DNA of 15,173 bases from a bacterium (GTDB taxonomy: Bacteria; Eremiobacterota; Eremiobacteria; Baltobacterales; Baltobacteraceae): the NCBI GenBank assembly GCA_021781095.1, contig JAJXXM010000260.1, positions 1 through 15,173 of the forward strand, written 5' to 3'. The translations under genes and the position numbers were made by a program. Below are positions 8,098-14,746 of this stretch, in pieces. The notes beneath the pieces were generated by a model that was given only the letters and a program-made list of their open reading frames with translations, had not been told where the DNA came from and did no database searches. Every line of letters begins with the position of its first letter. Within the stretch, counting starts at the first letter, position 1.

Positions 8098-8531
8098 TGG
8101 ATGTGTTGGAAAGAGAAGAACTTACGTCGGTCGCCCGCGCTTGCGTCGGCCACCTACGCCACCTCGTGGCGACGATCCCGCGACGTTCGCAGGATATCCA
8201 CGTCGACGATTGCCTCACGCTCGTCAACGATTTTTTTGAAACCTTCGCGCGCCTTCGCGCCGAGGAAGAGCGCATCAGCGCCAGCCTTCGCCTAACACCG
8301 ATGTGGCGTTCGCACCTAGGCGAGAGCGACGACCTCCATAGAACGCTCCTGCGATCGCTTCCTAGCTGGCAGCGCGAGGTCTTGCTCAATCAGCCCTTTG
8401 CATTCGTCGAATCGTGGCGTCGGGTCACGCCGCAAATCTCAACCTTTCTCGAGACCTGCGACGCGCTCTACATCATCGTCGATCGCCTCTTCGCGCACCA
8501 ACGTTCGCGCGAACCCGCCGGCATCGCGTAG
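8094..8531 (+). CDS. Unrecognised helical protein, translationally coupled to the HD-GYP gene
   Basis: A 145-residue protein that I cannot assign to a family. The start chosen is the ATG at 8094, which forms a 4-base ATGA overlap with the HD-GYP stop. An in-frame ATG at 8082 would add four residues (MCGR) and is less attractive. The sequence is predicted helical and soluble, with leucine-rich amphipathic stretches (ACVGHLRHLVATI, LVNDFFETFARLRAEEERI, FLETCDALYIIVDRLF) and no signal peptide or membrane segment. Tight coupling suggests it acts with the HD-GYP protein, for instance as a partner or output subunit. That is inference only. It ends 23 bases before the first cysteine paralog. Confidence 0.65.
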   Translation: MMDVLEREELTSVARACVGHLRHLVATIPRRSQDIHVDDCLTLVNDFFETFARLRAEEERISASLRLTPMWRSHLGESDDLHRTLLRSLPSWQREVLLNQPFAFVESWRRVTPQISTFLETCDALYIIVDRLFAHQRSREPAGIA

Positions 8532-8554
8532 CCCTCACGGTTACAGCGAACGTC

Positions 8555-8806
8555 GTGCTTTTTCTCGCCAATCACTGCCCCACAGTCAGGATCGCGACCG
8601 CAAGCCTGAAAAAAATTGACGCGTGTAGCGGCTGCGATTTTCGCAACGAGATCGTCGTCGTCGACGGCCTGCGTGTCGCCCATTTTCCAGCTTCCTCAAA
8701 GACCTGGTGCGACGATCGCTTTTTTTTCGTGTTGGACGCCGGAACGCAGGAACCCCACCTGTTTTCGAGAGGTGCGCGCGTCGTACGACGTATGCGTACC
8801 GAGTGA
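8555..8806 (+). CDS. Small four-cysteine protein, paralog 1 of a tandem pair
   Basis: An 83-residue protein of unknown family. The start is a GTG at 8555, chosen because it aligns exactly with the start of the neighbouring paralog: MLFLANHCP here and MFVQPNHCP there. No Shine-Dalgarno site is visible, and a longer in-frame reading upstream would only run antisense-like through the previous gene's frame. Cysteines C8, C24, C27 and C52 all match cysteines in paralog 2, in the contexts NHCP, CSGCD and TWCDD, and VAHFP (41-45) is also shared. Paralog 2 has about 14 extra residues after the CxxC. The pattern suggests a metal site or a redox pair. About half of the aligned residues are identical by eye. 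It might be a decaying copy because it lacks the C-terminal tail. Confidence 0.55.
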   Translation: MLFLANHCPTVRIATASLKKIDACSGCDFRNEIVVVDGLRVAHFPASSKTWCDDRFFFVLDAGTQEPHLFSRGARVVRRMRTE

Positions 8807-8925
8807 CGGCGACCGAACCGGCCGGGCGAATAGCCTGCGGCTTTTCATAAAATCCGGCACTCGCCGAACGGCGATGCGACGGCCGCTAAGGCGACGAGGT
8901 TCGCTTCTGCATTCGGAATCGATGT
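8807..8925. other. Spacer between the two paralogs
   Basis: 119 bases without a supported gene. It contains a short GCCGG...CCGGC pairing around a long loop (near 8820-8860) and no good terminator. The second paralog may have its own promoter here, but no clear hexamers are seen. Confidence 0.3.
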
Positions 8926-9309
8926 ATGTTCGTTCAACCAAACCATTGCCCGGCAATCATAATCGCTAAAGCACACGCGAAAGCGACGAGCGCGTGCGCA
9001 AGCTGCGACCTTCACTTCGAGAGCCGGTTCCCCAAAGGCACGCGCTTTTACGAGTACGACGAGCTGATCGTGCGGGACGGATCGCGTATCGCCCATTTTC
9101 CATATCCGTCAAGAACTTGGTGCGACAAGCATTTCTATAATGTGACCGACTCGATAACCCAAAACACGGAAAAGTTTTCAAGGAACGCGCGCGTCGCGCG
9201 TATTCTCGATTACCGAGAAACGGCCGTCAAGCCTTGCGAGATGGTCCCCTGGGCTCTGAGGCGCGATCTGCGACTCGGCATCGCTCGCCTCAAGTTTATT
9301 AAACCCTAA
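8926..9309 (+). CDS. Small four-cysteine protein, paralog 2 of a tandem pair
   Basis: A 127-residue protein of unknown family. The start is the ATG at 8926 (MFVQPNHCP). C8, C24, C27 and C66 align with all four cysteines of paralog 1, and a fifth, C104, is in a unique C-terminal tail (about 98-127) rich in basic residues (WALRRDLRLGIARLKFIKP). The conserved core runs DELIVRDGSRIAHFP then SRTWCD, and later EKFSRNARVARI. Differences between the two genes fall often at third codon positions (GGC/GGA, ACC/ACT), supporting protein-coding on the plus strand. Local GC is lower than in neighbours (about 53% over 8941-9180 by hand count). No signal peptide or membrane segment is evident. Metal binding through the cysteines is my inference. 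Confidence 0.65.
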   Translation: MFVQPNHCPAIIIAKAHAKATSACASCDLHFESRFPKGTRFYEYDELIVRDGSRIAHFPYPSRTWCDKHFYNVTDSITQNTEKFSRNARVARILDYRETAVKPCEMVPWALRRDLRLGIARLKFIKP

Positions 9310-9408
9310 CGATCGCCGCAGGTGTCATCACCGAATCCTAACTGTGGCGCAAAAGGCCCGTCGGCATCGCCTGGCGCTCTGCGCCGGCCGCTCTCCGCTC
9401 CTAAAGCA

Positions 9409-9439
9409 TCGAGCGGGTGACGAGGCGTCACCCGCTCGA
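9409..9439. terminator. Bidirectional hairpin terminator between converging genes
   Basis: A perfect 13-base inverted repeat, TCGAGCGGGTGAC and its complement, encloses a 5-base loop (GAGGC). It lies between the plus-strand paralog 2 (ending 9309) and the minus-strand ferritin-like gene (ending 9520). The plus side is followed by CGTTTCTG and the minus side by ATGCTTTAGG. The T-tracts are short, but stem strength and position between converging genes make a terminator the best reading. The rest of 9310-9519 holds no supported gene. Confidence 0.7.
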
Positions 9440-9519
9440 GCGTTTCTGCCGTTTCCGCGATGCATCCAGGGTGCGGCGGCCACGTACGTACGCACCCGAT
9501 ACGCGGAGCGAGCAGAAAG

Positions 9520-10002
9520 CTACTTCGTGCCGGCCTTCCGAAGCGCGGCGAGTGCGGCCTTGAACTGGTCGCGATGCGTCGCTTCATCTTTGCCGACGGC
9601 GGTGAATATCGATGCGACGGTCACATCTCCAACCGCGCGTGCCCGAGCCGCCATTTCGGGATACATTTTCGTCGTTTCGTAATTTTCGCCGTCGATCGCG
9701 TTCTGAAGGTTCGCCGCTGTGCCTTTCACCAGTCCGTACTGATGAGCGTGCGTCGCAAAATGCGATTTTAGCTCGACGTTTGCCGTGCGCACGAAGAGCG
9801 CGGCGATCTCCGGGTGTCCGTGCGCCCGGGCTTCGTCTGCGAAGGCGTTGTATTTTGCGTACGCAAACGCCTCGCCTTGCATCGCCGTCATTAAATCTTT
9901 TTGTGTGGATTGTTGAAGCTGAGCGCCATAGGCGACGCCGCCGAGGAAAATCGCTCCTCCGAGCAGCGTAGCGAGAACGCTGCGAGTGTTGCGAAATTTC
10001 AT
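9520..10002 (-). CDS. Exported ferritin-like (rubrerythrin-type) diiron protein
   Basis: A 160-residue protein with a signal peptide (MKFRNTRSVL, then a glycine/leucine core, probable cleavage after AYG at 26) and a ferritin-like four-helix domain (about 35-155). Candidate diiron ligands are E44 (QGEAFAY), E77 and H81 (VELKSH), E106/E109 (DGENYE) and E140-x-x-H143 (DEATH). There is no rubredoxin domain, so electron supply would have to come from elsewhere. Relatives act in peroxide or oxygen defence; an envelope location here is inferred from the signal peptide. The start at 10002 is fixed by GGAGGA 4 bases upstream and by the signal peptide. A longer reading from 10044 would bury the signal peptide and is rejected. 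The fold call is firm; the activity is not shown. Confidence 0.85.
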   Translation of the reverse strand: MKFRNTRSVLATLLGGAIFLGGVAYGAQLQQSTQKDLMTAMQGEAFAYAKYNAFADEARAHGHPEIAALFVRTANVELKSHFATHAHQYGLVKGTAANLQNAIDGENYETTKMYPEMAARARAVGDVTVASIFTAVGKDEATHRDQFKAALAALRKAGTK

Positions 10003-10006
10003 GTCG

Positions 10007-10012
10007 TCCTCC
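10007..10012 (-). promoter_or_regulatory. Shine-Dalgarno site fixing the start of the ferritin-like gene
   Basis: The minus strand reads GGAGGA, 4 bases before the ATG at 10002. This decides against the upstream in-frame ATG at 10044. Confidence 0.7.
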
Positions 10013-10034
10013 GATACCTTACGTGAGCTGCAAT

Positions 10035-10046
10035 GAATGCTCATTC
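10035..10046. promoter_or_regulatory. Short palindrome upstream of the ferritin-like gene
   Basis: GAATG-CT-CATTC is a 5+2+5 palindrome about 33 bases upstream of the gene's start. Its position suits an operator, but it is short and could be chance. No regulator is identified. Confidence 0.18.
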
Positions 10047-10119
10047 GATGCTACGGAATGCCCCGGCGGATTGCGAGAACGATCGAAGAGTATTCGGAGA
10101 ATTGCCGGAGGCGCGAGGC

Positions 10120-10623
10120 CTAGCGGTCGCCGAACGGCGCGGCGACGATGGCGAAGGCGGCGTCGCCATGGGCGGCGAGGCGCCCTCGGGCATCGGTCAG
10201 CCGCGCGCGCGCCGTCGCGTGCGTCCGCCCGCAGTGGAGCACCTCGGCTTCCGCCCGCACCTCGCTTCCGTCGGCAAAGAGCGGGCGAACGAAATGGCTG
10301 GTTAAGGTGGTCGTGGTGGCGATCTTCGAGCGGTCGAGTTGCGCGATCACCGCGAGCGTCATCACCGAATCGAGCAGTGTCGCCAAGGCGCCTCCGTGGA
10401 TCACCCCGGCCGGATTGAGCATCCACTCCCGGAGCGGCATCGCAAAGCACACGCGATCGAGCGTGGCTTCCAGCGGCCGCAACTCCAACGTCGCACCGAA
10501 TGCCGGCGCGGGCAGTCGCCCGTCAATCATCCCTTGCAGCCACGCAAGGTGGCTCTCCTCGCGCCCCATCGCCGCGATGAGTTCGGTGGGGTCGCCCCAC
10601 CCGTACGTGCGTTGCCGATCCAT
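10120..10623 (-). CDS. PaaI-type hotdog-fold acyl-CoA thioesterase
   Basis: A 167-residue cytoplasmic protein of the PaaI/4HBT hotdog superfamily, which hydrolyses acyl- or aryl-CoA thioesters. The signature [18 protein letters not shown] (70-87) holds the family's HGG loop and the catalytic acidic position D85. The following strands ([29 protein letters not shown]) match the second half of the fold. Residues 1-35 are a helical N-terminal extension common in this group. The ATG at 10623 has AGGGG 5 bases upstream. The gene is transcribed away from the acyl-CoA carboxyltransferase, 61 bases apart, which suggests a shared acyl-CoA role. The substrate cannot be read from sequence. Confidence 0.88.
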   Translation of the reverse strand: MDRQRTYGWGDPTELIAAMGREESHLAWLQGMIDGRLPAPAFGATLELRPLEATLDRVCFAMPLREWMLNPAGVIHGGALATLLDSVMTLAVIAQLDRSKIATTTTLTSHFVRPLFADGSEVRAEAEVLHCGRTHATARARLTDARGRLAAHGDAAFAIVAAPFGDR

Positions 10624-10624
10624 G

Positions 10625-10642
10625 GAGCCCCTATTCGGGCTC
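10625..10642. promoter_or_regulatory. Inverted repeat GAGCCC-N6-GGGCTC in the divergent promoter region
   Basis: A perfect 6-base inverted repeat with a 6-base spacer lies immediately upstream of the thioesterase ATG. It covers that gene's ribosome site and is 43 bases from the carboxyltransferase ATG. It could be an operator serving both genes, or an RNA hairpin masking the thioesterase ribosome site. Neither is proven. Confidence 0.3.
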
Positions 10643-10684
10643 GTGCAGAGGGGGCACCCGCCGAACGCGCAAAGCCCACCAGCG

Positions 10685-12238
10685 ATGAAGACGACGCAAG
10701 AGAAGTATGCCGAGCTCGCACGCCGACGCGCACGCTCCCTTCAACCCACCGGCGAGGAAGGGATCGCGCGACAGCACGCGCGCGGAAAACGAAGCGCTCG
10801 CGAACGCATCGAGGCGCTCGTCGATCCGGGGAGTTTTCACGAACTCGACGCCTTCGTCACCCACCGCACTACGGCGTTCGGTCTCGACGAACGCGAATTT
10901 CTCGGCGACGGCGTCGTCACGGGGCACGCGAAAATCGCCGGGCGCCCGGTCTTCCTCTTCTCTCAAGACTTCAGCGTCCTCGGCGGATCCCTCGGCGAAG
11001 CGTTCGCCGAAAAAATCTGCAAGGTGATGGACCTCGCGGTTCGCACCGGAGCCCCGATGATCGGCATCAACGATTCCGGCGGCGCGCGGATTCAGGAGGG
11101 CGTCGTCTCGCTCGGCGGCTATGCGGAGATCTTCTGGCGCAACGTTCAAGCGAGCGGCGTCATTCCACAGCTCAGCCTCATCGCGGGGCCCTGCGCCGGC
11201 GGCGCGGTCTACTCTCCGGCGATCACCGATTTCACGATCATGACCGAAAACATCTCGCAGATGTTTATTACCGGGCCCGAGATCATCAAGACGGTCACCG
11301 GCGAAGAAGTAACTTTCGAGGAGCTCGGCGGCGCGCGCACGCACGCGCAGAAGAGCGGCGTCGCGCATCTCGTCGCTCACGACGAGGAGGATCTCGTCGC
11401 ACAAACGCACGAGCTGCTCTCCTATCTCCCGCAAAATAATCTCGAAGATCCGCCGCGCTTCGATACCGATGACGACGCGCAGCGCGAAGCGCCCGAGCTC
11501 GACGCACTGATCCCCGATTCACCAAACAAGCCCTACGATATGCACGACGTCCTGCGCGCCGTCCTCGACGACGGGGCCTTCTTCGAAATTCAACCCGAGT
11601 ACGCGCGCAATATTATCGTCGGCTTCGGGCGCATCGACGGGCGGAGTATCGGCATCGTCGCCAATCAACCCAGCGTGTTGGCGGGCGTGCTCGATATCAA
11701 ATCGTCGATCAAAGCGGCGCGTTTCGTCCGCACCTGCGATGCATTCAATATCCCGCTGCTGACCTTCGAAGACGTTCCCGGCTTTCTCCCCGGCACCGAA
11801 CAGGAGTACGGCGGCATCATCCTCCACGGCGCAAAACTGCTCTACGCCTATGCCGAGGCGACGGTCCCGAAGATTACGGTCATTACGCGGAAGGCCTACG
11901 GCGGCGCTTACGACGTGATGGCGAGCAAACATATTCGTGCCGATATCAATCTCGCATGGCCGAGCGCCGAGATTGCGGTGATGGGCGCGGAGGGTGCGGT
12001 GAAGACGATCTTCCGGCGCGAGATTGCCGCCGCGAGCGATCCCGCCGCGAAGATGGCCGAACTCATCGACGAATACACCGATCGTTTCGCCAACCCGTAT
12101 ATCGCAGCCCAGCGAGGATATATCGACGACGTGATCGAGGCCCGCTCGACCCGGCGCGCGGTCGCCGCCGCACTCGCGATGCTCGAAAACAAACGCGTCG
12201 ACCGCCCGAAACGCAAGCACGGAAATATTCCGCTCTAA
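10685..12238 (+). CDS. pccB: Acyl-CoA carboxylase carboxyltransferase (beta) subunit, propionyl-CoA type
   Basis: A 517-residue carboxyltransferase that moves the carboxyl group from carboxybiotin to an acyl-CoA, giving methylmalonyl- or malonyl-CoA, in a complex with a biotin carboxylase/carrier subunit. Both crotonase-like halves are present. The N-half has [17 protein letters not shown] and the oxyanion loop [12 protein letters not shown]; the C-half has [17 protein letters not shown] and [15 protein letters not shown]410 in GGAYDVM aligns, as I recall the family, with the aspartate (D422 of Streptomyces PccB) that favours propionyl-CoA over acetyl-CoA. Length is typical. The start is [15 protein letters not shown] at 10685. 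An open frame extends upstream to 10148 but runs antisense to the thioesterase and is not part of the protein. The upstream ribosome site is weak. The biotin carboxylase partner is likely the one at 14912. Confidence 0.93.
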   Translation: MKTTQEKYAELARRRARSLQPTGEEGIARQHARGKRSARERIEALVDPGSFHELDAFVTHRTTAFGLDEREFLGDGVVTGHAKIAGRPVFLFSQDFSVLGGSLGEAFAEKICKVMDLAVRTGAPMIGINDSGGARIQEGVVSLGGYAEIFWRNVQASGVIPQLSLIAGPCAGGAVYSPAITDFTIMTENISQMFITGPEIIKTVTGEEVTFEELGGARTHAQKSGVAHLVAHDEEDLVAQTHELLSYLPQNNLEDPPRFDTDDDAQREAPELDALIPDSPNKPYDMHDVLRAVLDDGAFFEIQPEYARNIIVGFGRIDGRSIGIVANQPSVLAGVLDIKSSIKAARFVRTCDAFNIPLLTFEDVPGFLPGTEQEYGGIILHGAKLLYAYAEATVPKITVITRKAYGGAYDVMASKHIRADINLAWPSAEIAVMGAEGAVKTIFRREIAAASDPAAKMAELIDEYTDRFANPYIAAQRGYIDDVIEARSTRRAVAAALAMLENKRVDRPKRKHGNIPL

Positions 12239-12286
12239 GGACACGATTGTTTCGTCGCGAGCGCTCCTGGGTATCATGGGAGCCTC

Positions 12287-12820
12287 TTGACCAAATCAAC
12301 GCCGCGACCGATCGACGAAGCGATCGAATCGATCGCCGAACTCGAACGACGAGCTGAGAGCGATCTCTCCGGACACCAGCGCTGGATCGAAGGCGTCACC
12401 CGGCGCATCGGTCAGCCGCGCATGGTCTATGGAATCGTCGCGTTCGCCGCGCTCTGGGTGGGAATCAATACGATGCTGCACCTCGCTCGCGGGCCGGCCC
12501 CCGATCCACCTCCGTTTTTCTGGCTGCAAGGGATCGTGAGTTTTACCGCTCTCCTCATGACGGTCTTGATCCTGACGACCGAGCATCGCCTCACGCAGAT
12601 CGCGGTGCTCCGTAATCGGCTCGATCTACAAATCAATCTTCTGACCGAGCGCAAGGTAGCGAAGCTCATCGAAATGCTCGACGAGCTGCGGCGCGATCTC
12701 CCCTCCATTCCGACGCACTACGATCCCGAGGTGCGCGAATTGCGCGAACGCATGGATCCGCAAGAAGCGATCGAGGCGATCGAATCGACGACGATCGCCG
12801 AAGCCGAACCTCTCCCGTAG
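12287..12820 (+). CDS. DUF1003 family membrane protein
   Basis: A 177-residue membrane protein of the DUF1003 family, whose function is not established. It has two transmembrane segments (about 46-66 and 78-98), joined by a short loop with the family's PPPFFWLQ element. The second is followed by the conserved cytoplasmic stretch EHRLTQIAVLRNRLDLQINLL, where the family usually reads NRQ...DR. Charged helical tails flank this core. The start is a TTG at 12287 with GGGAG just upstream; no better in-frame start is seen. It follows the carboxyltransferase by 48 bases on the same strand and nearly abuts the converging YCII gene. It may be co-transcribed with the carboxyltransferase, but no functional link is evident. 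Confidence 0.85.
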   Translation: MTKSTPRPIDEAIESIAELERRAESDLSGHQRWIEGVTRRIGQPRMVYGIVAFAALWVGINTMLHLARGPAPDPPPFFWLQGIVSFTALLMTVLILTTEHRLTQIAVLRNRLDLQINLLTERKVAKLIEMLDELRRDLPSIPTHYDPEVRELRERMDPQEAIEAIESTTIAEAEPLP

Positions 12821-12830
12821 CGCTCCGGTG

Positions 12831-13124
12831 TTACTGCAGCGCGACGATCTCGGCGAGCGCGGCGTGCCGGCGAGCGGCGTGGAATTCGATGACGCGGTAC
12901 TCGCTCACGCCCTCGCGCACGAACGGATCCTCCGCGAGAATCGCATCGAGCTTCTCGCGCGGCATCGCGTTCGCGACGATCACCCCGCCCTCGCGCGGCT
13001 CCATCGGCCCCGAAACGATCAGATCTCCCGACGCATAATAGCGGTCGAGAAATGCGCGATGAGCGACGACGTGTCGATCGACCTCCGCGAGCGGCTTGGT
13101 ATAGCGCGATAACAACAAGTACAT
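12831..13124 (-). CDS. YCII (YciI-like) domain protein
   Basis: A 97-residue cytoplasmic protein with a single YCII ferredoxin-like domain. The family motifs are present: MYLLLSRYT at the start, H22 in VVAHRAFLDRYYASG, the GP turn (SGPMEPREGG, 38-47) and the acidic DPF element (66-68), with VIEFHAA near the end. The H and D positions are proposed to be catalytic in the family, but most members have no known reaction. The start at 13124 is supported by AAGGGA 7 bases upstream and by the family length. An open frame reaching 13286 is an artefact of high GC. It converges with the DUF1003 gene (10 bases apart) and diverges from the DsrE-like gene. Confidence 0.87.
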   Translation of the reverse strand: MYLLLSRYTKPLAEVDRHVVAHRAFLDRYYASGDLIVSGPMEPREGGVIVANAMPREKLDAILAEDPFVREGVSEYRVIEFHAARRHAALAEIVALQ

Positions 13125-13200
13125 GGCCGTTCCCTTCGGCGCGTGCCTCGGGCGGCCATCCCAACAGGCCTGCGGCACAGGGCCGCGAACGCCGCCGAGC

Positions 13201-13896
13201 ATGATGAGTTCGCGTAAGGATTTTATCGCCATCGGCGCTACGTTGGCGGCCCTCGCCCCGTTGTTCGAAGCCCCCGGCGCGGCCAACGCCGCGCCGCTCG
13301 GGAGCGCGATCCCGCCGCTTCAATTCGATCTTGCCTCCTTCGAGACGGCCCTCGCGGCCGCGGCGACGCACCGCCATCTTTTCGCTTCGAAACGCACGCA
13401 TGACGGTGACGTTTTCGACGCGATCGGCAATACGATGAGCGCGTACCGTCTGCTCGGCACCTCGTTCTCCAGTGTCTTTCCCGTAGCCGTGCTCTACCAC
13501 GTCGCGATCTCGCTGGCGTTCGACGACGCGGTCTGGAACGAAATCCTCATCCCCGCCGCCGCACACCTCCCGACATGGATTCGCACGACGCTTCCAACGG
13601 TGCTCAAACCCGGATCCGGGAACCCGTATCTGCACCGAGCTCCCAACGCGCGCCCCGACGATCTTTCCTCGATCGATGCGCTCCTCGCGCAGACGCGCCT
13701 GCAACTCTACATCTGCAACAACGCACTCTACGGCTTCTCGATGAATCTCGCGGGACTCATCGATGAGTCGCCGGGGACGACCTACGCCCGCTTAACCCAG
13801 GGGCTCGTCCCGCGCGCGACCGTCGTCCCGGCGGGGGTTTGGGCGGTTCACGCCGTGCAGGAACGCGGGTTCACGCTCCTCCAAACCTCGCTCTAG
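13201..13896 (+). CDS. Exported DsrE/DsrF-like protein with Tat-like signal
   Basis: A 231-residue protein. The N-terminus MMSSRKDFIAIGATLAALAP, followed by an alanine-rich stretch ending near AANAA, looks like a Tat signal with the RK variant of the twin-arginine pair. A Sec signal is the alternative. The C-terminal half resembles the DsrE/DsrF fold: LQLYICNNALYGF carries C172 at the usual active-cysteine place, and VVPAGVWAVHAVQERGFTLLQ matches the fold's final strand and helix. DsrE-like proteins carry sulfur or bind small ligands; periplasmic members are poorly understood. The middle region (about 60-120) is unassigned. The start is the ATG pair at 13201/13204. A longer frame back to 13123 would place 26 residues before the signal and is rejected. 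It diverges from the YCII gene by 76 bases. Confidence 0.7.
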   Translation: MMSSRKDFIAIGATLAALAPLFEAPGAANAAPLGSAIPPLQFDLASFETALAAAATHRHLFASKRTHDGDVFDAIGNTMSAYRLLGTSFSSVFPVAVLYHVAISLAFDDAVWNEILIPAAAHLPTWIRTTLPTVLKPGSGNPYLHRAPNARPDDLSSIDALLAQTRLQLYICNNALYGFSMNLAGLIDESPGTTYARLTQGLVPRATVVPAGVWAVHAVQERGFTLLQTSL

Positions 13897-13916
13897 CCGC
13901 TCCGGCGGCGCGTGCG

Positions 13917-13941
13917 GCAGGGAGAAACGGCGGCTCCCTGC
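13917..13941 (+). repeat. Hairpin (8-base stem) between the DsrE-like gene and fabI
   Basis: GCAGGGAG pairs with CTCCCTGC across a 9-base loop, 14 bases before the fabI start. No T-run follows, so a classical terminator is doubtful. It could be an attenuator or mark a transcript end with fabI starting from its own promoter just after. The role is inferred. Confidence 0.35.
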
Positions 13942-13954
13942 TATCTATCGATTC

Positions 13955-14746
13955 GTGAAACTGCTTGAAGGCAAGCGCGCCCTCATTACGGGTGTCGCGA
14001 ATCGTTGGTCCATCGCTACCGGCATCGCACGCAAGATGCACGAACACGGAGCGCAACTTGCGTTCTCCTATCAAGGCGAACGCGTGCGCGACGAGGTTGC
14101 AAAACTCGCCGCCGAACTCGGCGGCGGCCCGGTCCTTCCCTGCGACGTCGGGGATCAGGCGTCGATCGTCGCGATGAGCGATGCGCTCGCGCGCGATTTC
14201 GGGTCGCTCGATATTCTCGTGCATTCGATCGCCTACGCCAATAAAGAAGATCTCGTTGGAAAAGTCTACGATACCACTCGCAACGGCTTCGCGCTCTCGC
14301 TCGACGTTTCGGCGTACTCGTTGATCGCGCTCGTTCAAGCGTTACGCGAGCACTTCAACGACGGCGCGTCGATTATGGCGATGACCTACCTCGGTGCGAC
14401 GCAAATCGTTCCAAACTACAACTTGATGGGAATCGCGAAGGCGGCATTGGAAGCGTCGATTCGCTATCTCGCCTTCGATCTCGGCGACCGCAGCATTCGC
14501 GTCAACGGCATCTCGGCGGGCCCGATTAAAACCGCGAGCGCGCGACAGGTCGGCGGCTTCACGAAGATGCTCGACGTCGTTGCGGCAACCGCGCCGTTAC
14601 GGCGCAACGTGACGATCGAAGACGTCGGGAACACGGCGGTCTTTCTCGCTTCGCCACTCGCGGCAGCGATCACCGGCGATATCCATTTCGTCGACGCCGG
14701 CTTCCATGCGATGGGCATGTATCCGCCGCCGGAGCGCCCGGCGTGA
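13955..14746 (+). CDS. fabI: Enoyl-[acyl-carrier-protein] reductase (NADH), FabI
   Basis: A 263-residue short-chain dehydrogenase that performs the last reduction of each fatty-acid elongation cycle (trans-2-enoyl-ACP to acyl-ACP) using NAD(P)H in the cytoplasm; it is the triclosan target class. The Rossmann start shows ITGVANRWSIATGIA (11-25). The catalytic set Y145, Y155 and K162 (TYLGATQIVPNYNLMGIAK) has the FabI spacing, equal to Y146/Y156/K163 of E. coli. The HSIAYANKEDL stretch (90-100) and the AGPIKT substrate-loop start also match. Length is typical. The GTG start at 13955 is chosen because MKLLEGKRALITG matches the family N-terminus; no clear Shine-Dalgarno site is seen. The stop overlaps the next gene in GTGA, so the next two genes are coupled to it. 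Confidence 0.95.
   Translation: MKLLEGKRALITGVANRWSIATGIARKMHEHGAQLAFSYQGERVRDEVAKLAAELGGGPVLPCDVGDQASIVAMSDALARDFGSLDILVHSIAYANKEDLVGKVYDTTRNGFALSLDVSAYSLIALVQALREHFNDGASIMAMTYLGATQIVPNYNLMGIAKAALEASIRYLAFDLGDRSIRVNGISAGPIKTASARQVGGFTKMLDVVAATAPLRRNVTIEDVGNTAVFLASPLAAAITGDIHFVDAGFHAMGMYPPPERPA

Noticed and set aside
8845..9096. Minus-strand frames opposite both paralogs, each starting MGDT
   Set aside because: Their similarity to each other mirrors the conserved plus-strand coding. Silent third-position differences and sensible motifs support the plus strand.
9478..9500. Palindromic ACGTACGTACG stretch
   Set aside because: Very short, repetitive, and within an intergenic tail; nothing links it to a known site.
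10003..10044. Longer start for the ferritin-like gene
   Set aside because: It would put 14 residues before a clear signal peptide, while GGAGGA sits 4 bases before the ATG at 10002.
10148..10684. N-terminal extension of the carboxyltransferase frame by 179 residues
   Set aside because: It runs antisense through the thioesterase gene, is low in complexity, and the family begins near [15 protein letters not shown] at 10685.
12247..12277. Promoter-like TTGTTT...TATCAT before the DUF1003 gene
   Set aside because: The spacer is 19 bases and transcription would begin almost at the TTG start, after the Shine-Dalgarno sequence, so it does not fit well.
13123..13200. Longer start for the DsrE-like gene
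   Set aside because: It would add 26 residues before the export signal and overlap the YCII start.
13125..13286. Longer start for the YCII gene
   Set aside because: The YCII domain begins at MYLLLSRYT (13124) with AAGGGA upstream. The extension overlaps the start of the divergent DsrE-like gene.
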